From Candidatus Rokuibacteriota bacterium (GTDB taxonomy: Bacteria > Methylomirabilota > Methylomirabilia > Rokubacteriales > CSP1-6): DNA of 64,000 nt. The stretch spans positions 124,001 through 188,000 of the forward strand of contig QHSU01000059.1 in the NCBI GenBank assembly GCA_003220535.1, read 5' to 3'. The notes beneath the pieces are model-generated. The model saw only the letters and a list, made by a program, of their open reading frames with translations. It searched no databases and had not been told where the DNA came from. Shown piece after piece: positions 45,709 through 53,976 of the stretch. The stretch's first letter is position 1. Each line of letters opens with the position of its first letter. Both the position numbers and the translations under genes were made by a program.

Positions 45709-46715
45709 CCCACGCAGGCGTACGGTGATCGGATCATCATCGTCGCGCTGCCCGGGGCGGTGTCTGGCCGGCGGAACGCTTCGACGTTGCGGGAGGCGTT
45801 GGCGATCCGGTCTTCGAGCACGCTCTTGTAGGGCCAGCTCGCGAAGTCCGACGTCAACCGCGCGTTGCGATACATCGTCACCGCCTTCTCGGGCTCGCCG
45901 GCCTTCACCAGCATGTCGCCGAAGTTCAGGAAGAACCCCTCGACGTTGTGCGGCGCGATCCATGAGTTCCAGCACACGCGCTTGGGCCCCTCTTTGGTCT
46001 CCAGGCGCATGTAGCGAGCGTAGTCGGGATTGGCGCGGTCGACCTTCTCGCCCACGCATACGTCGAGGTTCAGCCACTGGGCCTCGAGCCCCTCGCGGAA
46101 GCGCGCCGCATCGTAGGGCTGGGCGCCCGCGCCGTATCCGGCGGTGAAGTAGTTGAACTCCGGCCAGGCCGCGACGGCGTCGCGCATGGTGTAGTAGCCC
46201 CGCCGCACGAGCTTCTCGTCCCGGTGAATCGTCCCTTCCGTCATCAGGAGGGAGGCGTAGAAGCCGAGGTACCGGGCCTCGCGGGGATTCAGGCGCACCG
46301 CTTCCTCGAAGTACTTGCGGGCGAGCACGGCGTCGTCGGTGATCTCGGGACCGGGACGCGGCGCGAGCCGGGCCCGCTCGGCGAGCCGCCAGATGTGCAG
46401 CCAGCCGATGTGGGCGGCGGTGACGGGGTCGTTGGGATTCGCCAGGTAGGCGGCCTTGAGCGCCGTCAGCGCCTGGGGGATCCGGTCGTAGGCGCCGGCG
46501 TGCAGCGTTTGCCAGAACAGCTCGTCGGCCCGCACCGCATCGGCCGTGCGCTCGGCGCTCGGGCTTTTCTCGGGCGCGGACCAGACGGCCACGGTGCTGC
46601 ACCCGGCCGCGAGCACCATGGCCGAGAGGACCGCGGCTCCGAGCAGCGCCGCCAGGATGTTCGCGCTCCGGCCCGACCATAGCCGCTTGGCCGCATCGAC
46701 GAGTTTCTGGACCAT
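45693..46715 (-). CDS. TPR-like lipoprotein with C-terminal CxxCH motif
   Basis: A 340-residue protein with an N-terminal hydrophobic segment and lipobox-like LAAGC at about 39. The middle is helical and TPR-like: AELFWQTLHAG-type, ALTALKAAYLANPNDPVTAAHIGWLHIWRLA, EAVRLNPREARYLGFYASLL and FLNFGDMLVKAGEPEKAVTMYRNARL. The end, YACVGCHQR, is a single cytochrome c-type CxxCH site four residues from the C terminus. It might bind heme, but no cytochrome domain precedes it. Divergent from the TetR gene, with an AT-rich operator between them. Confidence 0.75.
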   Translation of the reverse strand: MVQKLVDAAKRLWSGRSANILAALLGAAVLSAMVLAAGCSTVAVWSAPEKSPSAERTADAVRADELFWQTLHAGAYDRIPQALTALKAAYLANPNDPVTAAHIGWLHIWRLAERARLAPRPGPEITDDAVLARKYFEEAVRLNPREARYLGFYASLLMTEGTIHRDEKLVRRGYYTMRDAVAAWPEFNYFTAGYGAGAQPYDAARFREGLEAQWLNLDVCVGEKVDRANPDYARYMRLETKEGPKRVCWNSWIAPHNVEGFFLNFGDMLVKAGEPEKAVTMYRNARLTSDFASWPYKSVLEDRIANASRNVEAFRRPDTAPGSATMMIRSPYACVGCHQR

Positions 46716-46760
46716 GGTACCCTCCTCCCGCCGGGATCCCCAGGCAACCGACCGTGCTAG

Positions 46761-46799
46761 ACTTTAACGTCGTTAATGGCGAGACTAACAACGTTAAGT
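46761..46799. promoter_or_regulatory. palindromic operator in the TetR divergent region
   Basis: Two AT-rich elements, actttaacgtcgttaa (46761-46776) and ctaacaacgttaagt (46785-46799), form an inverted repeat (ACTTtAACGTcGTTA against ACTTAACGTtGTTA), and each is itself palindromic around AACGTT-type cores. They stand out in the GC-rich surroundings, 36 bases before the TetR start and 46 bases before the TPR lipoprotein start. This is the likely TetR binding site controlling both. Confidence 0.7.
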
Positions 46800-46834
46800 G
46801 AAGCCGTCAATCCCCGAACCTGAGGAGCGACCCG

Positions 46835-47488
46835 ATGCCGCGTCGGACGAGATCGAGCCGTACCGCCGCGGGACTCCGCGATACCCTCCTGAGCGCGGCC
46901 GCGGCGCTGATCGCCAAGAAGGGCCCTCAGGGCTTCAGCCTGCGCGAGGTCGCCCGCCGCGCGGGAGTGTCCGAGGCGGCGCCGTACTGGCACTTCGTCG
47001 ACCGCGAGGCGCTCCTGGCCGCGGTCGCCGAGCAGGGCTTTCTCGAGATGACCAGGGTGATGATGGCGACGTGGTCTCGGGTCGAAGATCCGCGCGAGCG
47101 GCTCCGCGCCCTCGGCGTCGACTACGTGCGCTTCGCGCTCGCGCATCCGGCGTACTTGCGGGTCATGTTCGGCTCGGAGGTCCCCGACAAGGCCGCGCAT
47201 CCGAGCCTGAAGGAGGCCGGCGACCGGACCTTCGCGCTGCTGGTGCAGGCGATCGTGGACTGCCAGAGGACGCGCCAGGTGCGCGCCGGGCCGCCCGAGG
47301 AGTTGGCGGTCGCCGCCTGGTCGATCGTCCACGGCCTTGCCGAGCTGATCGTCGACGGGAGGCTCAAGGAGCATGTCCGCTCCACCAGGGAAGCGACGCG
47401 GCTCGCCCAACGCGTGACGCATCTCTTCATGGTCGGGTTGGCGCCCGATCGAGCGCGCGCCCGGAAGTCGAACCGCGGACGGGTGTAG
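46835..47488 (+). CDS. TetR/AcrR family transcriptional regulator
   Basis: A 217-residue regulator. The N-terminal helix-turn-helix reads LLSAAAALIAKKGPQGFSLREVARRAGVSEAAPYWHF, the canonical TetR DNA-binding unit; the ligand domain (EMTRVMMATW onward, with YVRFALAHPAYLRVMFG) belongs to the TetR_C_33/WHG-type group. It would repress its own gene and the divergent lipoprotein gene through the palindrome at 46761-46799. The next plus-strand gene, an LLM oxidoreductase, starts 33 bases later. Confidence 0.92.
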   Translation: MPRRTRSSRTAAGLRDTLLSAAAALIAKKGPQGFSLREVARRAGVSEAAPYWHFVDREALLAAVAEQGFLEMTRVMMATWSRVEDPRERLRALGVDYVRFALAHPAYLRVMFGSEVPDKAAHPSLKEAGDRTFALLVQAIVDCQRTRQVRAGPPEELAVAAWSIVHGLAELIVDGRLKEHVRSTREATRLAQRVTHLFMVGLAPDRARARKSNRGRV

Positions 47489-47521
47489 CATAGCGGCCGA
47501 CCCGCAACGAGGAGGCTCACC

Positions 47522-48607
47522 ATGGACTACGGATTGTTCACGATGCCGTCGCATCCGCCCGAGCGTAGCCTGTACGACGGCCACCAGTGGGATCTGCAGC
47601 AGCTTCGCTGGGCGGACGAGCTCGGCTTCAGCGAGGCGTGGATCGGCGAGCACCACACGGCGCCCTGGGAGCCCCACCCGTCGCCCGACCTGCTCGTGGC
47701 CCAGGCGCTGATGCAGACCAGCCGCATGCGCATCGGTCCCGGCGGGTTTCTCATGCCCTATCACCATCCGGCTGAGCTCGCGCACCGCGTGGCGATGCTC
47801 GATCATCTGGCCCAGGGGCGCCTCAACTTCGGCGTGGCGGCGAGCGGACTGCCGAGCGACTGGGCCATGTTCAACGTCGACGGCAACTCGGGCCAGCACC
47901 GCGAGATGACGCGCGAGGCGCTCGACATCATCCTGCGCCTCTGGAGCGACGAGCCCGAGTTTGACCACAAGGGCAAGTACTGGCACGTCACCAAGACGGG
48001 CACGATGCTCGACACGCTGCGTCCGCACATCAAGCCGCTCCAGAAGCCGTATCCGCCGATCGGCGTGGCGGGGGTGAGCAAGGGCTCCGACACGCTGAAG
48101 CTCGCCGGCGAGCGGGGCTTCTGGCCGATGAGCCTGAACCTGAGCCCCGCGTACGTCGGAAGCCACTGGGACGCCGTCAAGCAGGGTGCGGCGCGGAGCG
48201 GCCGGACGCCGAAGCGCGCCGAGTGGCGCCTGGTGCGCGAAGTCTTCATCGCCGACACCGACGCCGAGGCGATGCGACTCTCGGCCGGCGGCATGATGGG
48301 CCGCATGATGCGGGAGTACTTCCTGCCGCTGCTCGCGTCCTTCCAGTTCACCGAGTTCCTGAAGCACAAGCCGGACGTCCCCGACTCCGACGTGACGCCC
48401 GAGTACTGCGCCCGCCACAACTGGCTGGTCGGCTCGCCGGCCACAGTGGTCGACAAGCTCCACGCGATCTACGAAGAAGTCGGCGGCTTCGGCACCTTGC
48501 TGCTGTTCTGTTTCGACTACTCGGAGAACCCCGGAGCATGGCGTCACTCGATCGAGCTCCTGGCGAAGGAAGTCATGCCGAAGTTCAAGGCGCTCGTCCC
48601 GAAGTGA
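47522..48607 (+). CDS. LLM class flavin-dependent oxidoreductase
   Basis: A 361-residue luciferase-like monooxygenase: MDYGLFTMPSHPPERS start, EAWIGEHHTAPWEPHPSPDLL, MRIGPGGFLMPYHHPAELAHRVAMLDHLAQGRLNFGVAASG. It resembles limonene/alkanal-type monooxygenases with a short W-x-x-PSPDL segment. GAGGAGGCTCACC precedes the ATG. It overlaps the DinB gene by 4 bases (GTGA), and the DinB gene overlaps the S9 peptidase likewise, so three unrelated proteins form one operon that may be under the TetR regulator. Confidence 0.9.
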   Translation: MDYGLFTMPSHPPERSLYDGHQWDLQQLRWADELGFSEAWIGEHHTAPWEPHPSPDLLVAQALMQTSRMRIGPGGFLMPYHHPAELAHRVAMLDHLAQGRLNFGVAASGLPSDWAMFNVDGNSGQHREMTREALDIILRLWSDEPEFDHKGKYWHVTKTGTMLDTLRPHIKPLQKPYPPIGVAGVSKGSDTLKLAGERGFWPMSLNLSPAYVGSHWDAVKQGAARSGRTPKRAEWRLVREVFIADTDAEAMRLSAGGMMGRMMREYFLPLLASFQFTEFLKHKPDVPDSDVTPEYCARHNWLVGSPATVVDKLHAIYEEVGGFGTLLLFCFDYSENPGAWRHSIELLAKEVMPKFKALVPK

Positions 48608-49368
48608 GCGACTTCGACGCGGCCTTGACCGACTGTGCGATGCTCGACGAAGAGGCGCTGGGGCGCCCGTGGTCCTGGCGTGGCCGGCCGCTGGACGTCC
48701 GGGAAGCGCTCTACCTGACCCTGGAGGACGTTCAGGAGGCGCACGCGCGCGCGTCCGCCGGCCAGCTGCCCGAATCGCGTCGCATCCTCGCGCTGGCGCA
48801 GCGTGCCTTCGGCGACCTCCGCGGTCTGCTGAGCGGACTGCCCGCGGATCTGCTCGACCGGGCGCCGCGCGAAGGCGAATGGCCGGTCCGGGAGACGCTC
48901 CGCCACATGCTGTGGGTCGAGCGACGGTACGCGCTGTCGACACGCCACGCGATCGATCGGGCGGACGGAGAGCCGATACGTCTTTCCGAGGACCGCTTGC
49001 CCACGCTGGCGCAGATGGACGTCGGCGGGGAGATCGGCGCGGTCCTCGCCCGGATCGGCGAGGCGCGGGAGGAGACGACCCGCCGGCTTGGCGACGTGGT
49101 ACCGGCGGCGATGACACGGCCGTCGGTGTGGGCGGGCCACGAGATCGACGTGCGGTTTCGCCTCCACCGGTTCGCCGTCCACATCGTGGAGCACACGATC
49201 CAGTGCGAGAAAGCGCTGCGGGCACTGGCGTGGTGTCCGACCGAGGGCCGGCGGATCGCGCGGCGCATCGCCGCGGCGCTCGGCGAGGTCGAGGGGCTCG
49301 GCGCCGTTACGGAGGCGCGCGAGGTCGAAGCCCGGTTGGCCGAGCGCCTAGCGTCGGTGAGGGTGTGA
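48604..49368 (+). CDS. DinB superfamily protein
   Basis: A 254-residue four-helix-bundle protein. DLLDRAPREGEWPVRETLRHMLWVERRY and VRFRLHRFAVHIVEHTIQCEK carry the spaced histidines of the DinB/YfiT metal site. Members include mycothiol- and bacillithiol-dependent S-transferases and maleylpyruvate isomerase; the function here is unknown. The GTG start overlaps the LLM stop (GTGA) and the end overlaps the peptidase start (GTGA). Confidence 0.82.
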   Translation: MSDFDAALTDCAMLDEEALGRPWSWRGRPLDVREALYLTLEDVQEAHARASAGQLPESRRILALAQRAFGDLRGLLSGLPADLLDRAPREGEWPVRETLRHMLWVERRYALSTRHAIDRADGEPIRLSEDRLPTLAQMDVGGEIGAVLARIGEAREETTRRLGDVVPAAMTRPSVWAGHEIDVRFRLHRFAVHIVEHTIQCEKALRALAWCPTEGRRIARRIAAALGEVEGLGAVTEAREVEARLAERLASVRV

Positions 49369-51338
49369 GCGCCGCCCGCCGGGGCATGGTGCCGGAGGAC
49401 CTGACGCGCGTCCAGTTCGTGACCGACCCGCAGCTTTCGCCTGACGGCCGGCGGATCGCCTTCGTCGTCACTTCCCTGTCCGAAGAGCGCGACGAATATC
49501 TCGCCAACATCTGGATCGTCGCGCTCGCCGGGGGCGCGGCCCGCGGCTTCACCGCCGGGCCCCGGCGCGACATCGAGCCGCGGTGGTCACCCGACGGCGC
49601 GAGACTCGCATTCTTGTCCGAGCGCGCGCCGAAGGACAAGCTGCAGCTCTACGTGATGCCGGCCGACGGCGGCGAGCCGACGAAGCTGACCACCCTCGAG
49701 AACGGCGTGACGAGCGTGGCGTGGTCGCCGGACGGCGACCGCCTCGCCTTCGTGTCGCCGGTGGGCGGCCAGCGCGAGCCCGAGAGCGAAGAGGAGAAAC
49801 GCAAGTCCCGGGCCGCTCGGGTCATCACGTCGGTCAAGTACCGCTTCAACGGCGAGGGCTTCATCTACGATCGGCGCCCGCACGTCTTCGTCGTCCCGGC
49901 TGCGGGCGGCGAGCCGGTCCAGCTCACCGATGGCGACTTCATCGACGCGGATCCCGCATGGGCGCCGGACGGCCAATCGATCGTCTTCGCCTCCGCGCGT
50001 CACGCGGACCGCGACGACGACGACGCGAGCGACCTCTGGCGCGTTCCCGCCACGGGCGGCACGCCGCTGCGCCTCACGACGACAACGGGACCGGTCGTGT
50101 TCCCGGCCTTCTCGCCCGATGGTCGCTCGATCGCCTACCTGGCCCGCCTAGGACGGAACGCCTACGGCCGCAACATTCGGCTCTTCACCGTGCCGTCGGA
50201 CGGTGGCGAGTCCGCGTGTCTTACGGCCGCGCTCGATCGCTCCTGTGGCGCGCTTCCCGTGCGCCCGCTCTGGTCGTCGGACGGCAAGTCGATCATCGTG
50301 GCCGCTGAGGACCGCGGCGACCTCGGTCTCTGGCGCGTGGCGACGCAGGGCGCCGAGCCGCCAGCACGGATCGTCGGCGGCGAGCGGGTGCTGAACGGGT
50401 TCTCGACCTCGGCCGACGGCGGCGTCGTCGCCTTCGCGGCGAGCCGTCCGGTGGTGCCCGCCGAGATCTTCGTCTGTCGGGCGGACGGGAGCGAGGAGCG
50501 CCAGCTCACGTGGCTGAACCGGAGCTGGGCGGACGAGGTCGCGCTGTCGGCGCCCGAGCGCTTCCGGTTCATGCGTGCGGGGTTCGAGGTCGACGGCTGG
50601 GTGATGCGGCCGGCCGGCTTCGTGCCGGGACAGCGCTATCCGGCGCTCGTCAACATCCACGGCGGCCCCCACGCGCAGTACGGCCACGGGTTCTTCGACG
50701 AGTTCCAGGTGTACGCGGGCGCGGGCTACGCCGTGATCTATGCGAACCCGCGGGGCAGCCAGGGGTACGGCGAGGCCTTCACGCAGGCGGTCGTCGGTGA
50801 CTGGGGCGGCGGCGACTACGCCGATGTCATGGCCGCGCTCGACGAGGCGCTGCGACGCCACGCGTTCATCGACCCGGCGCGGCTCGGGGTGCTCGGCGGA
50901 AGCTACGGAGGATTCCTCACGAGCTGGACGGTGGGCCACACGACGCGCTTCAAGGCCGCTTGCTCGGAGCGCGCGGTGAACTGCCAGTACACGATGTTCG
51001 GCACGAGCGACATCGGGCACATCTTCAACGTGGTGGAGCTCGGCGGGCCGCTGCCGTGGGAGGACATGGCGCGCTACATCGAGCGCTCGCCCCTGACGTA
51101 CGCCAAGGACATCGTGACGCCGCTGTTGATCCTCCACTCCGAGGACGACCTGCGCTGCCCCATCGAGCAGGCCGAGCAGCTCTTCGTCGCGCTCAAAAAG
51201 CTCCGGCGCGACGTGCGCTTCGTGCGCTTCCCCGGCGAGAACCACGAGATGTCGCGCTCCGGCAAGCCGCGCCACCGTCTCGAGCGGTTCCGCTACATCC
51301 TCGAATGGTTCGCGGGACATATCGGGTCGGGACGGTGA
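49365..51338 (+). CDS. S9 family peptidase (acylaminoacyl-peptidase/prolyl oligopeptidase type)
   Basis: A 657-residue protein with an N-terminal beta-propeller (repeated PDG-R-IAF-type blades: LSPDGRRIAFV, WSPDGARLAFLS, WAPDGQSIVFAS, FSPDGRSIAYLA) and a C-terminal alpha/beta-hydrolase domain. Catalytic triad: Ser513 in GGSYGG, Asp594 or 595 in HSEDD, His627 in ENHEM. No signal peptide, so probably cytosolic, removing acylated or short residues from peptides. Start: GTG at 49365 overlapping the DinB stop; an ATG at 49386 is an alternative. Confidence 0.92.
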   Translation: MSAARRGMVPEDLTRVQFVTDPQLSPDGRRIAFVVTSLSEERDEYLANIWIVALAGGAARGFTAGPRRDIEPRWSPDGARLAFLSERAPKDKLQLYVMPADGGEPTKLTTLENGVTSVAWSPDGDRLAFVSPVGGQREPESEEEKRKSRAARVITSVKYRFNGEGFIYDRRPHVFVVPAAGGEPVQLTDGDFIDADPAWAPDGQSIVFASARHADRDDDDASDLWRVPATGGTPLRLTTTTGPVVFPAFSPDGRSIAYLARLGRNAYGRNIRLFTVPSDGGESACLTAALDRSCGALPVRPLWSSDGKSIIVAAEDRGDLGLWRVATQGAEPPARIVGGERVLNGFSTSADGGVVAFAASRPVVPAEIFVCRADGSEERQLTWLNRSWADEVALSAPERFRFMRAGFEVDGWVMRPAGFVPGQRYPALVNIHGGPHAQYGHGFFDEFQVYAGAGYAVIYANPRGSQGYGEAFTQAVVGDWGGGDYADVMAALDEALRRHAFIDPARLGVLGGSYGGFLTSWTVGHTTRFKAACSERAVNCQYTMFGTSDIGHIFNVVELGGPLPWEDMARYIERSPLTYAKDIVTPLLILHSEDDLRCPIEQAEQLFVALKKLRRDVRFVRFPGENHEMSRSGKPRHRLERFRYILEWFAGHIGSGR

Positions 51339-51993
51339 CGATAGCATCTTGCGCCAAGGCCGCGGCGAACGAGCTCGAGCGCACCGTCAAGCAGCTCGGC
51401 TTCAAGGGCGCGATGATCAACGGCCACACCAGCGGCGAATTCCTCGACGACAAGAAGTACTGGACGATCTTCGAGGCGGCCCAGGCGCTCGGGGTGCCGA
51501 TCTACCTCCATCCGCGCGACCCGCACCCCGCCGTGATGAAGACCTATTTCGAGGGCTGCGAGGAGCTGGCCACCGCCGCCTGGGGCTTTTACGATGGACA
51601 CCGTCTCGCGCTTCTTGCGGATGATCTACGGCGGTGTGCTCGATGCCTTTCCGGACCTCAAGTTCGTCCTCGGCCATCTCGGCGAGGGCCTGCCGTTTTT
51701 CCTCCATCGCTTGAACGACCACACGCACTACTCGCTCGTGCGCCGCGGCCGGCGCAAGACGATGATCGAGTACATGACCGAGAACGTCGTCGTCACCTGC
51801 AGCAGCTTTTTCTCCGCCCCCCTCGCTGGTCTGCACGGTCATGGCCCTCGGCATCGACAACGTCCTCTTCTCGGTCGACTGGCCCTACGAGTCGAACCGG
51901 CTCGGCGCGGAGTTCCTCGCCAGCCTGCCGCTCAGCCAGGCGGACAAGGAAAAGATCGCCCACGGCAACGCCGAGCGCGTGCTAGGGATGTGA
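51335..51993 (+). pseudogene. amidohydrolase_2 remnant with two frameshifts and no N terminus
   Basis: Three consecutive segments in three different frames add up to the C-terminal two thirds of a gamma-resorcylate decarboxylase-like amidohydrolase. A (about 51360-51592): ELERTVKQLGFKGAMINGHT and IYLHPRDP (metal His). B (51594 to about 51820): MDTVSRFLRMIYGGVLDAFPDLKF, LGHLGEGLPFF. C (to 51993): ALGIDNVLFSVDWPYESN (catalytic Asp), GNAERVLGM. The H-x-H N terminus is missing; the upstream boundary is exactly the S9 peptidase stop. Confidence 0.78.
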
Positions 51994-52014
51994 ACATCTC
52001 CAGGAGGTGCGGTG

Positions 52015-52764
52015 ATGGGTAAGCTCGAAGGCAAAGTCGCCCTGGTGACCGGCTCGGGCCGCAATATCGGCCGCGCGACGGTCCTGAAGCTGGCCGCGGA
52101 AGGCGCGCACGTGGTCGTCAACTCGCGGACCAACAAGGCCGAGGCCGAGGCGGTCGCGCGGGAAGCGCAGGCCCGAGGCGTCAAGGCGCTCGCCGTCGTC
52201 GCCGACGTCGCCAAGAAGGATCAGGTCGACGCGATGGTGGCCAAGGCGATGTCCGAGTTCGGCAGAGTCGACATCCTCATCAACAATGCGGCGATCCGGC
52301 CTCACAAGCCCTTCACGGAATTGACGGTGCAGGACTGGGAGGCGGTGAGGGGAGTCGTGCTGGACGGCGCGCTCTATTGCACGCGCGCCGTCATCGACTC
52401 GATGGTCAAGAACAAGTACGGACGTATCTTGTTCTTCACCGGCGAAGGCGCCTTCATGGGCGGCTCCGGACGCGCCGCCGTCTCGGCGGCCAAGATGGGC
52501 CTCGTCGGGCTGGCGCGCGGTCTGGCCTCCGAGTTCGCCCCGCAGAACATCCGGGTCAACGTCGTCTCGCCCGGGAGCATCGATACCTCGCGCGCCAATC
52601 CCGAGTGGTACCAAGGACGGACGCCGACCGCCGCCGGCATTCCGCTGGGACGTCAGGGGATGGTGGACGAGATCGCCGCCACGTGCCTGTTCCTGGTCAC
52701 CGACGACGGGGGCTTCATCACCGGCCAGACCATTCACGCCAACGGCGGCGTCGCGTACTACTAG
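52015..52764 (+). CDS. SDR family oxidoreductase with substituted catalytic residues
   Basis: A 249-residue classical short-chain dehydrogenase by fold: cofactor motif ALVTGSGRNIGRA, NNAAI at 90-94, PGSIDTS, and GQTIHANGGVAYY at the C terminus as in FabG-like enzymes. The active site is unusual: where Y-x-x-x-K is expected the sequence is V156-S-A-A-Lys160, and the usual Ser is in an FFTGEG segment. Lys160 remains. It may be a divergent or non-reducing member. The ATG at 52015 has AGGAGGT 6 bases upstream, which decides the start over the GTG 3 bases earlier. Confidence 0.88.
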   Translation: MGKLEGKVALVTGSGRNIGRATVLKLAAEGAHVVVNSRTNKAEAEAVAREAQARGVKALAVVADVAKKDQVDAMVAKAMSEFGRVDILINNAAIRPHKPFTELTVQDWEAVRGVVLDGALYCTRAVIDSMVKNKYGRILFFTGEGAFMGGSGRAAVSAAKMGLVGLARGLASEFAPQNIRVNVVSPGSIDTSRANPEWYQGRTPTAAGIPLGRQGMVDEIAATCLFLVTDDGGFITGQTIHANGGVAYY

Positions 52765-52853
52765 TCGGGGCGAGTAACTGTCTCCCCTGTCAAGCAACAA
52801 CCGTGACGGACGGCTTCCACGCCGTCCATCGCGCTCATCGCGTTGAGTGATCG

Positions 52854-53093
<240 letters not shown>

Positions 53094-53212
53094 CTACGGC
53101 TGTATCAGGTAAAGCCCCGCCTCATTTCCCGAAAAACTTTGCTCAGTTTGCTGCAACTTTCTTCACAGTCCTAGCGGCGGCCACGGCCCGTGGACCGTCG
53201 TAAGCGTTCAAT

Positions 53213-53259
53213 TTCCGGAACGCTATCTTGAATTCCGGAAACGTGGAACGGTGCTTGCA
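53213..53259 (+). promoter_or_regulatory. sigma-54 (RpoN) promoter with two upstream TTCCGGAA palindromes
   Basis: TGGAACGGTGCTTGCA at 53244-53259 matches the -24/-12 consensus (TGGCACG-N4-TTGCA) with one mismatch and the exact GG-N10-GC spacing. Two identical 8-base palindromes, TTCCGGAA, at 53213-53220 and 53233-53240, are 20 bases (two helical turns) apart, as activator sites would be, though unusually close to the promoter. About 105 bases of leader separate the -12 element from the ATG at 53365. Confidence 0.65.
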
Positions 53260-53364
53260 CTCAGCCTGAGACGTGCGCATGCAATACCCCATTTGCAAGC
53301 GGCAAGTGGGTCCTGCGAATTGGTGCCTCGATTGTTGGCATCAACAGGTAGAAAGGACGGCCCA

Positions 53365-53646
53365 ATGCTGCGAACGTACCGTCTTTCCTTGTTCCTCGGT
53401 GCACTTCTTGGCCTACTCGGAGTCGCAATCCTCTTCGTGTTCGCCTATCGCCCGGGCCGGATCATTCCCATGATTCGGTTTCTTGTGGTGCTTGCCCTGT
53501 GCCTGGTGTGTCTAGCACCGGCCTCGGCAGACACGTTCTTCAGCGACGTCGGGTCACCGTTCCAACTCTTCACCGGGGAGTACACGCGAATCGATCGGAT
53601 GTCCGGGAGCTTCGTCCTGAGTAGCAGTTCGATTTTGCGGGCGTGA
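53365..53646 (+). CDS. short secreted protein, probably truncated
   Basis: From ATG at 53365 (gaaaggacggccca upstream) the product has 93 residues, with two successive hydrophobic segments: LSLFLGALLGLLGVAILFVFAY and, from an internal ATG at 53470, MIRFLVVLALCLVCLAPASADT, which looks like a signal peptide cut before DTFFSDVG. The mature part (FFSDVGSPFQLFTGEYTRI, MSGSFVLSSS) is like surface/PEP-CTERM-type proteins. It ends early at 53646, and a plausible continuation (DFAGVNWEVPVPAG) lies in another frame. No PEP-CTERM sorting motif was found downstream. Sigma-54 promoter upstream. Confidence 0.5.
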   Translation: MLRTYRLSLFLGALLGLLGVAILFVFAYRPGRIIPMIRFLVVLALCLVCLAPASADTFFSDVGSPFQLFTGEYTRIDRMSGSFVLSSSSILRA

Positions 53647-53976
53647 ACTGGGAAGTCCCGGTCCCCGCCGGCGTGTCCGACTGCTTCCCATTCGGATCCT
53701 CGATGTGGGAGGCCCGATCAGCTTCTGGAGAGCTTTGACGCTGTCCACGCGGCCCTCTCCACGTCGAAGGCACAAGCTTCGTGGTGTCCCGCGGTATTGA
53801 TACGTTCGCCCTGTTCCGGACAAGGGTAACAGAGCCAGATCTACGGGATGATGGCGAGGCTCCTGGGTCAGCGAGGCGCCTTCCGGTCACTCGTGGGGGA
53901 CGGATCTTCGACCGGTCGCCGGGCCAAGCCGGCGCTCGAGCAACGACGCGGAGCGACGTCGCGCTCCGGACGTCAA
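53647..53976. other. 330-base gap, no intact gene
   Basis: Between the short secreted protein and the MBL-fold gene (minus). Reading +1 relative to the upstream gene gives about 30 sensible residues and then a stop; nothing else recognisable. Probably decayed coding sequence. No tRNA, no strong hairpin. Confidence 0.4.

Noticed and set aside
46757-49225. 822-codon minus-strand frame over tetR, LLM and DinB genes
   Set aside because: Shadow of three well-supported plus-strand genes; no recognisable domain or start signal.
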